Below the pieces are notes generated by a model. That model was not told the DNA's origin. It was given only the letters and a program-made list of their open reading frames with translations, and did no database searches. The position numbers and the translations under genes are program-made. Positions 1 to 7,167 of a stretch of 21,841 bases of DNA are shown piece after piece (position 1 is the first letter of the stretch; the number at the start of each line of letters is the position of its first letter). Origin of the DNA: DATJPD01 sp036394195 (GTDB lineage Bacteria; Pseudomonadota; Alphaproteobacteria; CACIAM-22H2); contig DASWFO010000225.1 in assembly GCA_036394195.1 (NCBI GenBank), forward strand, positions 1 through 21,841, given 5' to 3'.

Positions 1-247
1 GGTCGGCGCCGATGCCGCCGTTGGCGCCGGGCCGGTTCTCGACGATGAAGTTCTCCTTGAACGCCTCGGTGAGCTTCTGGGCGACGACCCGTCCGAAAAT
101 ATCCGCGGCCCCGCCGGCCACGTAGGGGACGATGAGCCGGACCGGCTTCGCCGGATAGGCCTGCGCGGCCGCCGGCGCCGACACGCCGGGCGACGCGAGA
201 AGCATCAGCCCCAATCCGAACGCTGCGGCCCGTCGTGTGATCCCCAT
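1..247 (-). CDS. Bug-family tripartite tricarboxylate transporter substrate-binding protein, N-terminal part
   Basis: This is the first 82 codons of a periplasmic receptor of the Bug (TctC) family; the gene runs off the left edge. A hydrophobic signal peptide ends in an AAAQA cleavage site around residue 29. The family hallmark YPAKPVRLIVPY follows, then AGGAADIFGR and NRPGANGGIGAD, which line the carboxylate-binding site in known Bug proteins. The ATG at 245-247 is preceded by GGGGAGGAG on the minus strand, a strong ribosome binding site that fixes the start. Bug proteins capture small carboxylates or related compounds for TctAB-type permeases; no permease is visible here. The gene is divergent from the LigI-like amidohydrolases, so it may import a precursor of their substrate, which is inference from position only. 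Confidence 0.93.
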   Translation of the reverse strand, partial: MGITRRAAAFGLGLMLLASPGVSAPAAAQAYPAKPVRLIVPYVAGGAADIFGRVVAQKLTEAFKENFIVENRPGANGGIGAD

Positions 248-304
248 CGCCCGCTCCTCCCCGTTATTCGTTTCGGTTTGCGTTTTCGCCACCGACGCGC
301 AACC

Positions 305-1231
305 ATGCGCGCGATGACATCGACGCGAAGTATCTCTTCTCTCTTGCGGCCGCACAAGCAACCGCGCCGGCCGCTTCCGGCGCATGCGGCCGACTGCCAC
401 ATGCACGTGTTCGGCCCGTTCGACCGCTTCCCGCTGGCTGCCGAACGCAGCTACAACGTCCCGGAAGCGCCGCTGGCCGCGCACGAGGCGATGAAGGGGG
501 CGGTCGGGCTGGAGCGCACCGTCCTGGTGCAGGCCAGCGGCTGCGGCACCGACAACGGCGCCATGCTCGCGGCCCTCGGCGAGCTCGGCCCGCGCGGCCG
601 CGGCGTGGTGGTGGTCGACGCCGAAATGTCCGACGCCACCTTGGCGTCCATGCATCAGGCGGGTGTCCGCGGCGTGCGGCTCAATCTGGTGACCTTGAAG
701 GGCCGCTACGGCGACGACACGGCGGCGTTGATCCAGGCCTACGCGCGTCGCCTGAAGCCGCGCGGCTGGCATCTCCAGCTCTTCGTCGAGAACGCCGCCC
801 TGGTCGCTCTCGAGACGCCGCTCGCCGCGGCCGGGATCGATATCGTCGTCGATCACATGGGGCTGCCGGATGCGCGGACCGGCCCGGCACAACCCGGCTT
901 TCAGGCGCTGCTGCGGCTGCTCCGCCGCGGCCATATCTGGGTCAAGCTCGCCGGCGCCGATCGTGTCAGCCGCCACACCGGCCGCCTCTCTGATGCCATG
1001 CCGTTCATGCAGGCGCTGGTGGAAACGAATGTCGACCGGCTGGTCTGGGGCACCGATTGGCCGCATATCGGGTTCCATTCCGGAACCGCGGTGGGCCACC
1101 AGGAGCTGCTGCCGTATCGGCCGCTCGACGCCGGCGAGCTGCTGGACGTGCTGATCGCGGCGGTGCCGGACCCGGGTGTCCGCGAGAAAATCCTCGCCGC
1201 CAATCCGGCCCGGCTCTACCAGTTCGACTGA
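305..1231 (+). CDS. LigI-like amidohydrolase (PF04909), candidate lactonase
   Basis: A TIM-barrel amidohydrolase of about 308 residues, closest in pattern to 2-pyrone-4,6-dicarboxylate lactonase LigI, which hydrolyses a lactone in aromatic-acid breakdown without a metal. Counting from the ATG at 305, visible signatures are DCHMHVFG (His32, His34), VQASGCGTDN, the VRGVRLN strand, VVDHMG (His184) and WGTDWPH (Asp251). These match LigI His31, His33, His180 and Asp248 in order and spacing. The start is uncertain: a TTG at 278 and ATGs at 305 and 314 are all in frame, and none has a clear ribosome binding site. The stop lies 10 bp before the next gene, a paralogue, so the two form an operon. The substrate is unproven: many LigI-like proteins in SBP-rich loci have never been assayed. 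Confidence 0.9.
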   Translation: MRAMTSTRSISSLLRPHKQPRRPLPAHAADCHMHVFGPFDRFPLAAERSYNVPEAPLAAHEAMKGAVGLERTVLVQASGCGTDNGAMLAALGELGPRGRGVVVVDAEMSDATLASMHQAGVRGVRLNLVTLKGRYGDDTAALIQAYARRLKPRGWHLQLFVENAALVALETPLAAAGIDIVVDHMGLPDARTGPAQPGFQALLRLLRRGHIWVKLAGADRVSRHTGRLSDAMPFMQALVETNVDRLVWGTDWPHIGFHSGTAVGHQELLPYRPLDAGELLDVLIAAVPDPGVREKILAANPARLYQFD

Positions 1232-1241
1232 GGACCCGAGG

Positions 1242-2105
1242 ATGTTCCTGCACGAGACCATAGAGCCCGCCTTCACCGCCCCCAGGCTCGCGTGCGACGC
1301 CCATTTTCACGTATTCGGGCCGGCCGAGCGCTTCGCTTACGGATCCGACCTGCGCTATAAGCCGCCCGTGGCGCCCCTGGCCGACTATAGGCAGCTCGCG
1401 GCGCACCTCGGCTTCGAGCGCTTCGTCTTCGTCCAGCCGAGCGCCTATGGCCGCGACAATGCGTGCATGCTCGAGGCGTTGGGCCAGGTCGGGGAGCGCT
1501 GCCGCGGCATCGTCGACATCGACGAGAACATTCCCGACCGCGAGCTCGAGCGCCTGCACAAGGCGGGCGTGCGTGGCGTCCGAATCAACGTCTCGCCGGT
1601 GAAGCCGCGCGAGCCCGGCTATTCGGCGACCATGCGGCCGCGCATCGAACGCCTGGACGCGCGCTGCGCCGAGCTGGGTTGGCATCTCGACTTCCTGGCC
1701 CCCGGCTGGCTGACCGAGGAGCTGTTCCCGATCTTCGACCGGCTCCGGGTGCCGTTCACGCTCGCCCACATGGGCATGTTCCTGGCCCGCGACGGGGCCG
1801 CACAGCCCGGCTTCCAGGCGTTGTTGGCGCGGCTTCGCGGCGGCACCGGCCGCTGCTGGGTGAAGCTCACCGGCGTCTACCGGATGTCGCAAAGCCCCAG
1901 CTTCGCCGACGCGGCGCCGATGGCGCGCGCCCTGATCGAAGCCGCCCCCGACCGCCTCATCTGGGGCAGCGACTACCCGCATCTGTCGTTTGCCGACAAG
2001 GTGGGCTCGATCGAGCTCTACAACCTGCTCGGCGAGTGGGCCCCCGACCCGGCGACGCGCCGCCAGATCCTGGTCGACAACCCGCAGGCCCTGTTCGGGT
2101 TCTGA
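1242..2105 (+). CDS. LigI-like amidohydrolase (PF04909), second of a tandem pair
   Basis: A 287-residue TIM-barrel amidohydrolase and diverged paralogue of the upstream gene. The same landmarks appear: DAHFHVFGP (His21, His23), VQPSAYGRDNACM, AGVRGVRIN, LAHMGM (His176) and WGSDYPH (Asp244). All four LigI catalytic positions are therefore kept, but the His176 strand reads TLAHMG rather than VVDHMG, so the pocket next to that histidine differs. The ATG at 1242 has GAGG just upstream and follows the previous stop by 10 bp, which argues for translation from one transcript. Two enzymes of this type side by side could act on successive lactones, on two isomers, or form a heteromer; the sequence does not decide. 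A hydrolase acting on an imported cyclic ester or lactone is the best guess. Confidence 0.92.
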   Translation: MFLHETIEPAFTAPRLACDAHFHVFGPAERFAYGSDLRYKPPVAPLADYRQLAAHLGFERFVFVQPSAYGRDNACMLEALGQVGERCRGIVDIDENIPDRELERLHKAGVRGVRINVSPVKPREPGYSATMRPRIERLDARCAELGWHLDFLAPGWLTEELFPIFDRLRVPFTLAHMGMFLARDGAAQPGFQALLARLRGGTGRCWVKLTGVYRMSQSPSFADAAPMARALIEAAPDRLIWGSDYPHLSFADKVGSIELYNLLGEWAPDPATRRQILVDNPQALFGF

Positions 2106-2112
2106 TTTTCTC

Positions 2113-2271
2113 TTCGTCATTCCCGCGAACGCGGGAATCCAGAATCTTTTTCACCACGGAGGATGCTGAGAAGCACCGAGGGCGCGAAGGGTCAGCGTCA
2201 TTGCGAGCGCAGCGAAGCAATCCAGTGTCCGGCTTCTGGATCGCGTCGTCGCTGCGCTCCTCGCGATGACG
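2113..2271. repeat. Composite palindromic repeat (REP-like) with two different modules
   Basis: The gap between convergent genes holds two inverted-repeat modules. The first is ATTCCCGC, a short loop, then GCGGGAAT (2119-2138). The second begins GTCATTGCGAGCGCAGCGAA at 2197 and is mirrored by CGCTGCGCTCCTCGCGATGA ending at 2269. Between them is TTCACCACGGAG (2150-2161), the same word that ends the repeat unit at 6892-7105. Lying between convergent genes, the structure may also stop transcription. It is non-coding as far as I can see. Confidence 0.8.
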
Positions 2272-2300
2272 CTCCAGGAGGCCGCAGCCGCCTGGCGGCC

Positions 2301-3326
2301 TCAACTCCCCTTCAAATCATGCACCGCCGGGAAGAAATAGTCCTTCCATGAGGCGGGGAGGCGCTTGATGCGGCCGACCTTGTGCATGAAGCCGGCGAAG
2401 TCCATGACCTTGGCCGGCGTCGTCGTGTAGTCGACGTCCGGATCGGCCACCATCTTGGCGATCTCGTCGACGGAGCTGGTGCGGTCGCCGGACATCGCGA
2501 TGTAGATCTCGGCGGCGCCATGCGCATCGGCGTTGATCAGGGCGTTTGCCTCCTCCTGGGCTTTCAGCACCGCGGCGCAGATCTTCGGGTTCTCGTCGCT
2601 GAAGCGCTTGCTGGCGAGGAGCAGGCCGTTGGCGTGCTTGCCGCCGAACGTGTCGTAGGATTTCAGCACGCCGTGCAGCGCCGGCGACTTCAGCTCGTAG
2701 AACTGGAATGGCGCCACGGCGTAGTGGCTGTTTACCTCCGACTTGCCCGAGAGCAGCGCGGCCACCGCGTCGGGGTGGGGGAGCGTCACGGTCAACGGGT
2801 CGAGCCGCTCGTACTGATCGAAGCCCCACAGCTTGGCGGCCGCGATCTCCAGGGAGATGGCCTGGGATGAGATCTTCGCCGTCGGCACCGCGATCCGGTC
2901 CTTGTCCGTGAAATCGGCGATGCTGCGGATATCGGGGTTGCGGGTGACCAGCAGGTAGGGCATCGACTGCACCGCGCTCACCCCTTTGATCTCCTGCGCC
3001 GTGCCCGCCGTCTTGTCCCACAAGGTGGCCAGGGTCGGTGCCGCGACGACGACGAAGTCGAAGCTGCGCGTGAGCAACGCGTCGGTGAGGGCGCCGGGGC
3101 CGCCCATGGTCGCCCATTCGATGGCGAGGCTGGCGAGGCCGGCCTGACCGGCGTGCTTCTCCACCAGCTTATGGCGCTCCATCACCATCAGCGGCAGGTA
3201 GGGCAGGCCGTACTGCTTGCCAAGGCGGATCGCCGTCACCTCGGCGGCGGCCGGCCGGATCAGGGCCGGACACGCGAGCGCCGACGATGCCCCGAGAACG
3301 GCCTTGGTGAAGTCACGTCTGCGCAT
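2301..3326 (-). CDS. NitT/TauT-type ABC transporter substrate-binding protein, Tat-exported
   Basis: A periplasmic binding protein of 341 residues, type II fold, of the SsuA/TauA/NMT1 group that captures nitrate, sulfonates, taurine, thiamine precursors or aromatic acids for ABC importers. The N-terminus MRRRDFTK followed by a hydrophobic stretch and a PAAAE cleavage site is a twin-arginine signal, implying export in folded form. The mature start contains AIRLGKQYGLPYLPLMVMER, the usual first strand and helix of the fold; later TDALLTRSFDFVVVAAP and SAVQSMPYLLVTR are typical. GGGAGG precedes the ATG at 3326. No permease or ATPase gene adjoins it. It is divergent from the HpcH-type aldolase across a 114-bp gap, so the two may share control. 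Confidence 0.92.
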   Translation of the reverse strand: MRRRDFTKAVLGASSALACPALIRPAAAEVTAIRLGKQYGLPYLPLMVMERHKLVEKHAGQAGLASLAIEWATMGGPGALTDALLTRSFDFVVVAAPTLATLWDKTAGTAQEIKGVSAVQSMPYLLVTRNPDIRSIADFTDKDRIAVPTAKISSQAISLEIAAAKLWGFDQYERLDPLTVTLPHPDAVAALLSGKSEVNSHYAVAPFQFYELKSPALHGVLKSYDTFGGKHANGLLLASKRFSDENPKICAAVLKAQEEANALINADAHGAAEIYIAMSGDRTSSVDEIAKMVADPDVDYTTTPAKVMDFAGFMHKVGRIKRLPASWKDYFFPAVHDLKGS

Positions 3327-3440
3327 CGCGAAACCTCCCGGATCTATTTCGTCGGCGTGCCGTGTGGTGCGGCCGCCCTTGGTCCTCTATTCTAGGCAGG
3401 CGGAGCGGGTCGCGCGACCGCGAAAACGGAGGAGACGCCG

Positions 3441-4244
3441 ATGACAGCAGCGAACCCGGTCGCGATCAGCAATCCGGTGAAGGAGCGGTTCAAGGCCGGA
3501 GACGTGGCGCTCGGCATGGTCGTCCGGCTGGCCCGGTCGGCGGACATCGCGCGCATCGCCAAGGCCACCGGCCACGATTTCATCTTCATCGACGCCCAGC
3601 ATTCGCTGTTCAACCTGGAGACCATCGGCCACATGGCCAACGCGGCCCTCGGCTGCGGCGTGGCGCCGTTCGTGCGCGTGCGCAGCTGCGACGATCCGGA
3701 TGTCTCGCTGCTCCTCGACAACGGCGTCACCGGCATCGTCTATCCCGACGTCGGCAGCGCCGCCGATGCCGCGCGCGGCGTCGCCCGGGCCAAGTTCCCG
3801 CCGGTCGGCAAGCGCTCGGTCTGCGGCGGCTATCCGCATTTCGATTACCGGTCCATGCCGCTGACGGAGAGCCTGCCGGCGCTGAACGACGCGACGGTGG
3901 TGGCCTGCATGATCGAAACCAAGGAAGGGCTCGACAACATCGAGAAGATCGCCGCCGTGGACGGCGTTGACGTCATCCATATCGGCGCCAACGACCTGCT
4001 GAACGCGCTCGGCAAGCCCGGCAAGTTCGACGACCCGATCCTGGTCGAAGCACTCGACCGCTGCATCGCCGCCGCCGCCCGTCACGGCAAGATCGCCGGC
4101 TGCGGCGGCAACCGCGACGTCGAGCGGCAGCTTCAGGTCATCCGCAAAGGTGTCCGCTTCGTCACGACGCAGACGGACATGGGCTTCCTCTCCGCCTCCG
4201 CCGCGAAATGGACCGAGGGCGTCCGCGCGGGATTCAAACGTTAG
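3441..4244 (+). CDS. HpcH/HpaI-family class II aldolase
   Basis: A 267-residue metal-dependent pyruvate aldolase of the HpcH/HpaI family, which splits 4-hydroxy-2-oxo acids into pyruvate (or a homologue) and an aldehyde in aromatic, uronate or deoxysugar breakdown. His54, Arg79, Glu159 (in MIETKEG) and Asp185 (in IGANDL) correspond in order and almost exact spacing to E. coli HpaI His45, Arg70, Glu149 and Asp175. Glu159 and Asp185 are the metal ligands. The family signature D-x-E-H is DAQH here, a Glu to Gln change beside the catalytic histidine. A GGAGGAG ribosome binding site precedes the ATG at 3441. The neighbours are an SBP on each side and two lactonase-like hydrolases upstream, consistent with late steps of ring-cleavage catabolism. 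The substrate cannot be named. Confidence 0.92.
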   Translation: MTAANPVAISNPVKERFKAGDVALGMVVRLARSADIARIAKATGHDFIFIDAQHSLFNLETIGHMANAALGCGVAPFVRVRSCDDPDVSLLLDNGVTGIVYPDVGSAADAARGVARAKFPPVGKRSVCGGYPHFDYRSMPLTESLPALNDATVVACMIETKEGLDNIEKIAAVDGVDVIHIGANDLLNALGKPGKFDDPILVEALDRCIAAAARHGKIAGCGGNRDVERQLQVIRKGVRFVTTQTDMGFLSASAAKWTEGVRAGFKR

Positions 4245-4251
4245 GCGCAAC

Positions 4252-4358
4252 CACCCCCACCCCAACCCTCCCCCGTCGAGGGGGAGGGGGTAGGAAGGAG
4301 CGATCCTGCAATTCTATTCCCTCCCCCCTTGCGGGGGAGGGCTAGGGTGGGGGGTGAG
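4252..4358. repeat. C-rich/G-rich nested inverted repeat between convergent genes
   Basis: The outer arms are CACCCCCACCCCAACCCTCC near 4255 and the near-complementary GGAGGGCTAGGGTGGGGGGT near 4336. Inside are two hairpins: CCCTCCCCC, loop, GGGGGAGGG (4266-4290) and CCCTCCCCCC, loop, GGGGGAGGG (4319-4341). It fills most of the 137-bp gap between the aldolase and the LivK-type SBP and is a plausible bidirectional terminator. Related layouts occur at 9546-9687 and 16016-16141. Confidence 0.78.
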
Positions 4359-4381
4359 CCGCTCGCGCTGTCGCGCGCCGC

Positions 4382-5566
4382 CTACTTCTTCCGCTCTTTG
4401 CCCGGGTCCTTGACCGCCGGATAGGTCTCGATCTCGACATTGGCCAGGCGGCCGTTCACCCGCTCGGTGCGGGTGATGTAGACGTTCTGGACGATGTCCC
4501 GCGTCTCCGCATCGACCATGATCGGGCCGCGCGGGCTCTCGTGCTTCCAGCCCTTGATGATCTTCATTGCCGCGTCGCCGTCGATTTTGCCGTTGAGCTG
4601 CTTCACCACGTCGTAGATCAGCGCCATGCCGTCCCAGGCGCCGACGGCGAACAGGTCGGGGTCGCTGTTCGGGCCGTAGGCCTTGTGCCAGGCGTCGAGG
4701 AACTTGCGGTTGGCCTCCGATTTATGCGCCGCCGTGTAATGCGTCGCGGTGACCAGGCCGATCGCGAGGTCGCCGAGGTTCTGCAGGTCGGCTTCGTCGA
4801 CCGCTTCGGCACTCGGCAGCAGCTTGATGCCGGCGCGCGCCAGCCCCAGGTCGTTGAAGCCCTTCACATAGGCGACCGGCTGCGGGCCGCCCGGCAGGAA
4901 CGCGTAGACGGCGTCCGGCTTCTTGTCGAGGACCCGCTGCAGGAACGGGACGAAGTCGGGATTGACCAGCGGCACGCGGAGGCTGTCGACGACGGTGCCG
5001 CCGGCCTCGGTGAAGCCGATCTTGAACCACTCCTCGGCGTCATAGCCGGGGCCGTAATCCGCGACCGAGGTGAAGGCGCGCTTGGCGCCGCCCTTGGTCG
5101 CCGCCCAGCGGCCGAGGATGCTGGTCGTCTGCGGCAGGGTGAGCGACACCCGCGCAATATACGGCGATGCGGTGGTGATCATCGACGTTGCGGCGTTCAT
5201 GATCACCAGCGGCATCTTCACCTCGGTGACCAGCGGCGCCACCGCCAGCGGCTCCGGCGTGAACACGAACCCGGTCAGGATCTTGACGCCGTCGCGGGTG
5301 ATCAGCTCCTGCGCCAGGCGCTTGGCGACATCGGGGCTGGGGCCGCCGGTGTCGCGGCGGACGAGCTCGATCTTGTTGCTGCCGACGGACTCGCCGTTCT
5401 CCTTCGCCCATAGCTTGATGGCTTCGTCCATGGTGGCGCCCAGCCGGGCGAAGGTGCCGCTATAGGGCAGGATCACGCCGACCTTGACCGTCTCGGCCTG
5501 GGCGGCGGTGCCCGCGGCAATCAGTCCCGCCACGGCGGCGCCGGCTAGCATGGTGAGCTTGAACAT
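4382..5566 (-). CDS. LivK-type ABC transporter substrate-binding protein
   Basis: A type I periplasmic binding protein (Peripla_BP_6, leucine/isoleucine/valine-binding class) of 394 residues that captures branched amino acids, amides, aromatic acids or similar ligands for LivHMGF-type importers. The signal peptide MFKLTMLAGAAVAG ends in TAAQA at residue 24; the mature protein opens with ETVKVGVILPYSGTFARLG, the fold's first strand and ligand loop. SVADYGPGYDAEEWFKIGF and AGIKLLPSAEAVDEADLQ mark the two-lobe architecture, and the protein ends in a short Lys-rich tail. The start is the ATG at 5566, preceded by GGGAGG; an in-frame upstream extension to 5632 has no ribosome binding site and would bury the signal peptide. 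No permease or ATPase lies nearby. It is divergent from the first core-MetE gene. Confidence 0.94.
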   Translation of the reverse strand: MFKLTMLAGAAVAGLIAAGTAAQAETVKVGVILPYSGTFARLGATMDEAIKLWAKENGESVGSNKIELVRRDTGGPSPDVAKRLAQELITRDGVKILTGFVFTPEPLAVAPLVTEVKMPLVIMNAATSMITTASPYIARVSLTLPQTTSILGRWAATKGGAKRAFTSVADYGPGYDAEEWFKIGFTEAGGTVVDSLRVPLVNPDFVPFLQRVLDKKPDAVYAFLPGGPQPVAYVKGFNDLGLARAGIKLLPSAEAVDEADLQNLGDLAIGLVTATHYTAAHKSEANRKFLDAWHKAYGPNSDPDLFAVGAWDGMALIYDVVKQLNGKIDGDAAMKIIKGWKHESPRGPIMVDAETRDIVQNVYITRTERVNGRLANVEIETYPAVKDPGKERKK

Positions 5567-5665
5567 GGTCCCTCCCTGACTGGGCCTCCCTGAATTCGGA
5601 TTCGGGGGCGTCTCGCCCGAACCGTACATCATGGGGCCGGCTGGGGAAAAGTCCTACCGCCCCAG

Positions 5666-5681
5666 GTGGGAAACGTCCCAC
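5666..5681. promoter_or_regulatory. Candidate operator dyad between divergent genes
   Basis: GTGGGA, a 4-nt spacer and TCCCAC form a perfect 6+6 dyad about 100 bp upstream of the LivK-type SBP start and 79 bp upstream of the MetE-like start. The position suits a regulator acting on both genes. No regulator gene adjoins it, so its role is inference. Confidence 0.35.
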
Positions 5682-5759
5682 GGGATCGACGATCCGGTTG
5701 CCCTCGCGGGAAGATCGGCGGTATATGCCGGTCCAATGTCATGAAAGGGGTCGAAACGC

Positions 5760-6884
5760 ATGACCGAGCGAACCAAGCCGCCATTCCGGGCCGATCACGT
5801 GGGCAGTCTCCTGCGGCCGAAAAAGCTGCGCGAGGCGCGCGATGCCTTCGAGCGCGGGGGGATCACACGCGCTGAGCTGACGCGGGTCGAGGACGAGGCG
5901 ATCCGCCAGGTGGTGAAGCTGCAGGAGGACGCCGGGCTGAAGCTCGCCACCGACGGCGAGTACCGCCGCAAGGAATGGCACATGGACTTCCTGACCCAGT
6001 TCGCGAACGTCCAGCGCGTCGCCTCGCAGATCAAGGTGCGGTTCCACACCCATGAAGGCGATACCGAGGTGGCGCCGCCCGGCCTGAAGATCGCGGGCAA
6101 GCTCGGCCGGCCGCACGGCATCTTCGTCGACCACTTCAAGTTCGTGAAATCGGTCACCAAGGGCACGGCCAAGCAGACCATCCCGTCGCCGACGATCATG
6201 CATTTCCGCGGCGGCCGGGCGGCGGTCGACAAGACCGCCTATCCGGAGATGGAGCAGTTCTTCGCCGATCTCGCGCGCGTCTACAGCGAAGAAGTGGCGG
6301 ACCTCGCGGCCGCCGGCTGCCGCTACCTGCAGATCGACGAGACGAACTTCGCCTATCTCTGCGATCCCGACCTGCGCGGCCAGGTCAAAACCAATATCGG
6401 CGAGGACCCGGACAAGCTGACCCACACCTACGCCAAGCTGATCAGCGACGCCGTCGCCGAGCGGCCGTCGGACATGGTCGTGTGCATGCATATCTGCCGC
6501 GGCAACAACCAGAGCGCCTGGCTCGCCGAGGGCGGCTACGACCCGGTGGCCGAGACGCTGTTCAACGAGGTCAAGATCGACGGCTTCTTCCTCGAGTACG
6601 ACACGCCGCGGGCCGGCGACTTCAAGCCGCTCCGCTTCGTGCCCAAGGGCAAGATGGTGGTGCTCGGCCTGGTCACCACCAAGCTGCCGAAGCTCGAGGC
6701 CAAGGACGAGCTCAAGCGGCGGATCGACGAGGCGGCGAGATATGTGCCGATCGAGCAACTCTGCCTCAGCCCGCAATGCGGCTTTTCCAGCACCATCGAA
6801 GGCAACAAGGTGACGGTCGAGGACGAGATCGCGAAGCTAGGCCTGGTCGTCGACGTGGCGCGCGAGGTCTGGGGCTCGGCCTAG
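5760..6884 (+). CDS. Core-MetE (cobalamin-independent methionine synthase C-terminal domain) homologue
   Basis: A single-domain (beta/alpha)8 zinc enzyme of 374 residues, equivalent to the catalytic C-terminal half of MetE. The expected zinc ligands are present: His244 and Cys246 in VCMHICRG, Glu279 in FFLEYD and Cys340 in LSPQCGF, matching E. coli MetE His641, Cys643, Glu665 and Cys726. The N-terminal half of true MetE, needed for folate polyglutamate binding, is absent, as in YxjG/YxjH-like and coenzyme M transferase relatives. It therefore probably moves an alkyl group to or from a thiol, but donor and acceptor are unknown. The start ADHVGSLLRP near residue 11 is diagnostic for this class. 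AAAGGGG lies 10 bp before the ATG at 5760. Product names such as homocysteine methyltransferase should be treated as provisional. Confidence 0.92.
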   Translation: MTERTKPPFRADHVGSLLRPKKLREARDAFERGGITRAELTRVEDEAIRQVVKLQEDAGLKLATDGEYRRKEWHMDFLTQFANVQRVASQIKVRFHTHEGDTEVAPPGLKIAGKLGRPHGIFVDHFKFVKSVTKGTAKQTIPSPTIMHFRGGRAAVDKTAYPEMEQFFADLARVYSEEVADLAAAGCRYLQIDETNFAYLCDPDLRGQVKTNIGEDPDKLTHTYAKLISDAVAERPSDMVVCMHICRGNNQSAWLAEGGYDPVAETLFNEVKIDGFFLEYDTPRAGDFKPLRFVPKGKMVVLGLVTTKLPKLEAKDELKRRIDEAARYVPIEQLCLSPQCGFSSTIEGNKVTVEDEIAKLGLVVDVAREVWGSA

Positions 6885-6891
6885 CGAAGAG

Positions 6892-7105
6892 TTCACCACG
6901 GAGACACGGAGAAATTTCTCTTCTCGTCATGCCCGCGAAAGCGGGCATCCATCGCGCCAGTGGAACCATGGATTCCCACCTGCGCTGCGTTGGCGGCCTT
7001 CAGGGCCGCCGACGGGCGCGATGAATCTGGCGCGGGAATGACGCAGAGAACCGACCACCGTCCATCTTGTCCGACCTCCGTGTACTCCGTGTCTCCGTGG
7101 TTGAA
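6892..7105. repeat. MITE-like unit with terminal inverted repeats enclosing a REP-like palindrome
   Basis: The left end TTCACCACGGAGACACGGAG (6892-6911) is mirrored at the right end (7085-7105), which read on the other strand is the same apart from one added A: 17 consecutive bases are identical. Inside lie ATGCCCGC, loop, GCGGGCAT (6929-6948) and a closing GGGAATGACG (7033-7042). No ORF with family features lies inside. It occupies most of the gap between the MetE-like gene and the next SBP. Confidence 0.75.
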
Positions 7106-7167
7106 TCTCTGGATGCGGGCTTTCGCGGCATGACGAGCAATGACTTTTCTTCAACCTTGAGGTTTCT

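Noticed and set aside
1005..2120. A 371-residue minus-strand reading opposite the second amidohydrolase
   Set aside because: Shadow of a gene with clear catalytic motifs on the plus strand; composition is that of antisense GC-rich DNA.
3387..4265. A 292-residue minus-strand reading opposite the aldolase
   Set aside because: The plus strand carries the conserved HpcH/HpaI residues and a ribosome binding site; the antisense reading has neither.
5760..6884. Naming the gene metE
   Set aside because: The protein lacks the N-terminal half of MetE, and a second diverged copy is nearby; methionine synthesis from methyl-folate is not supported.
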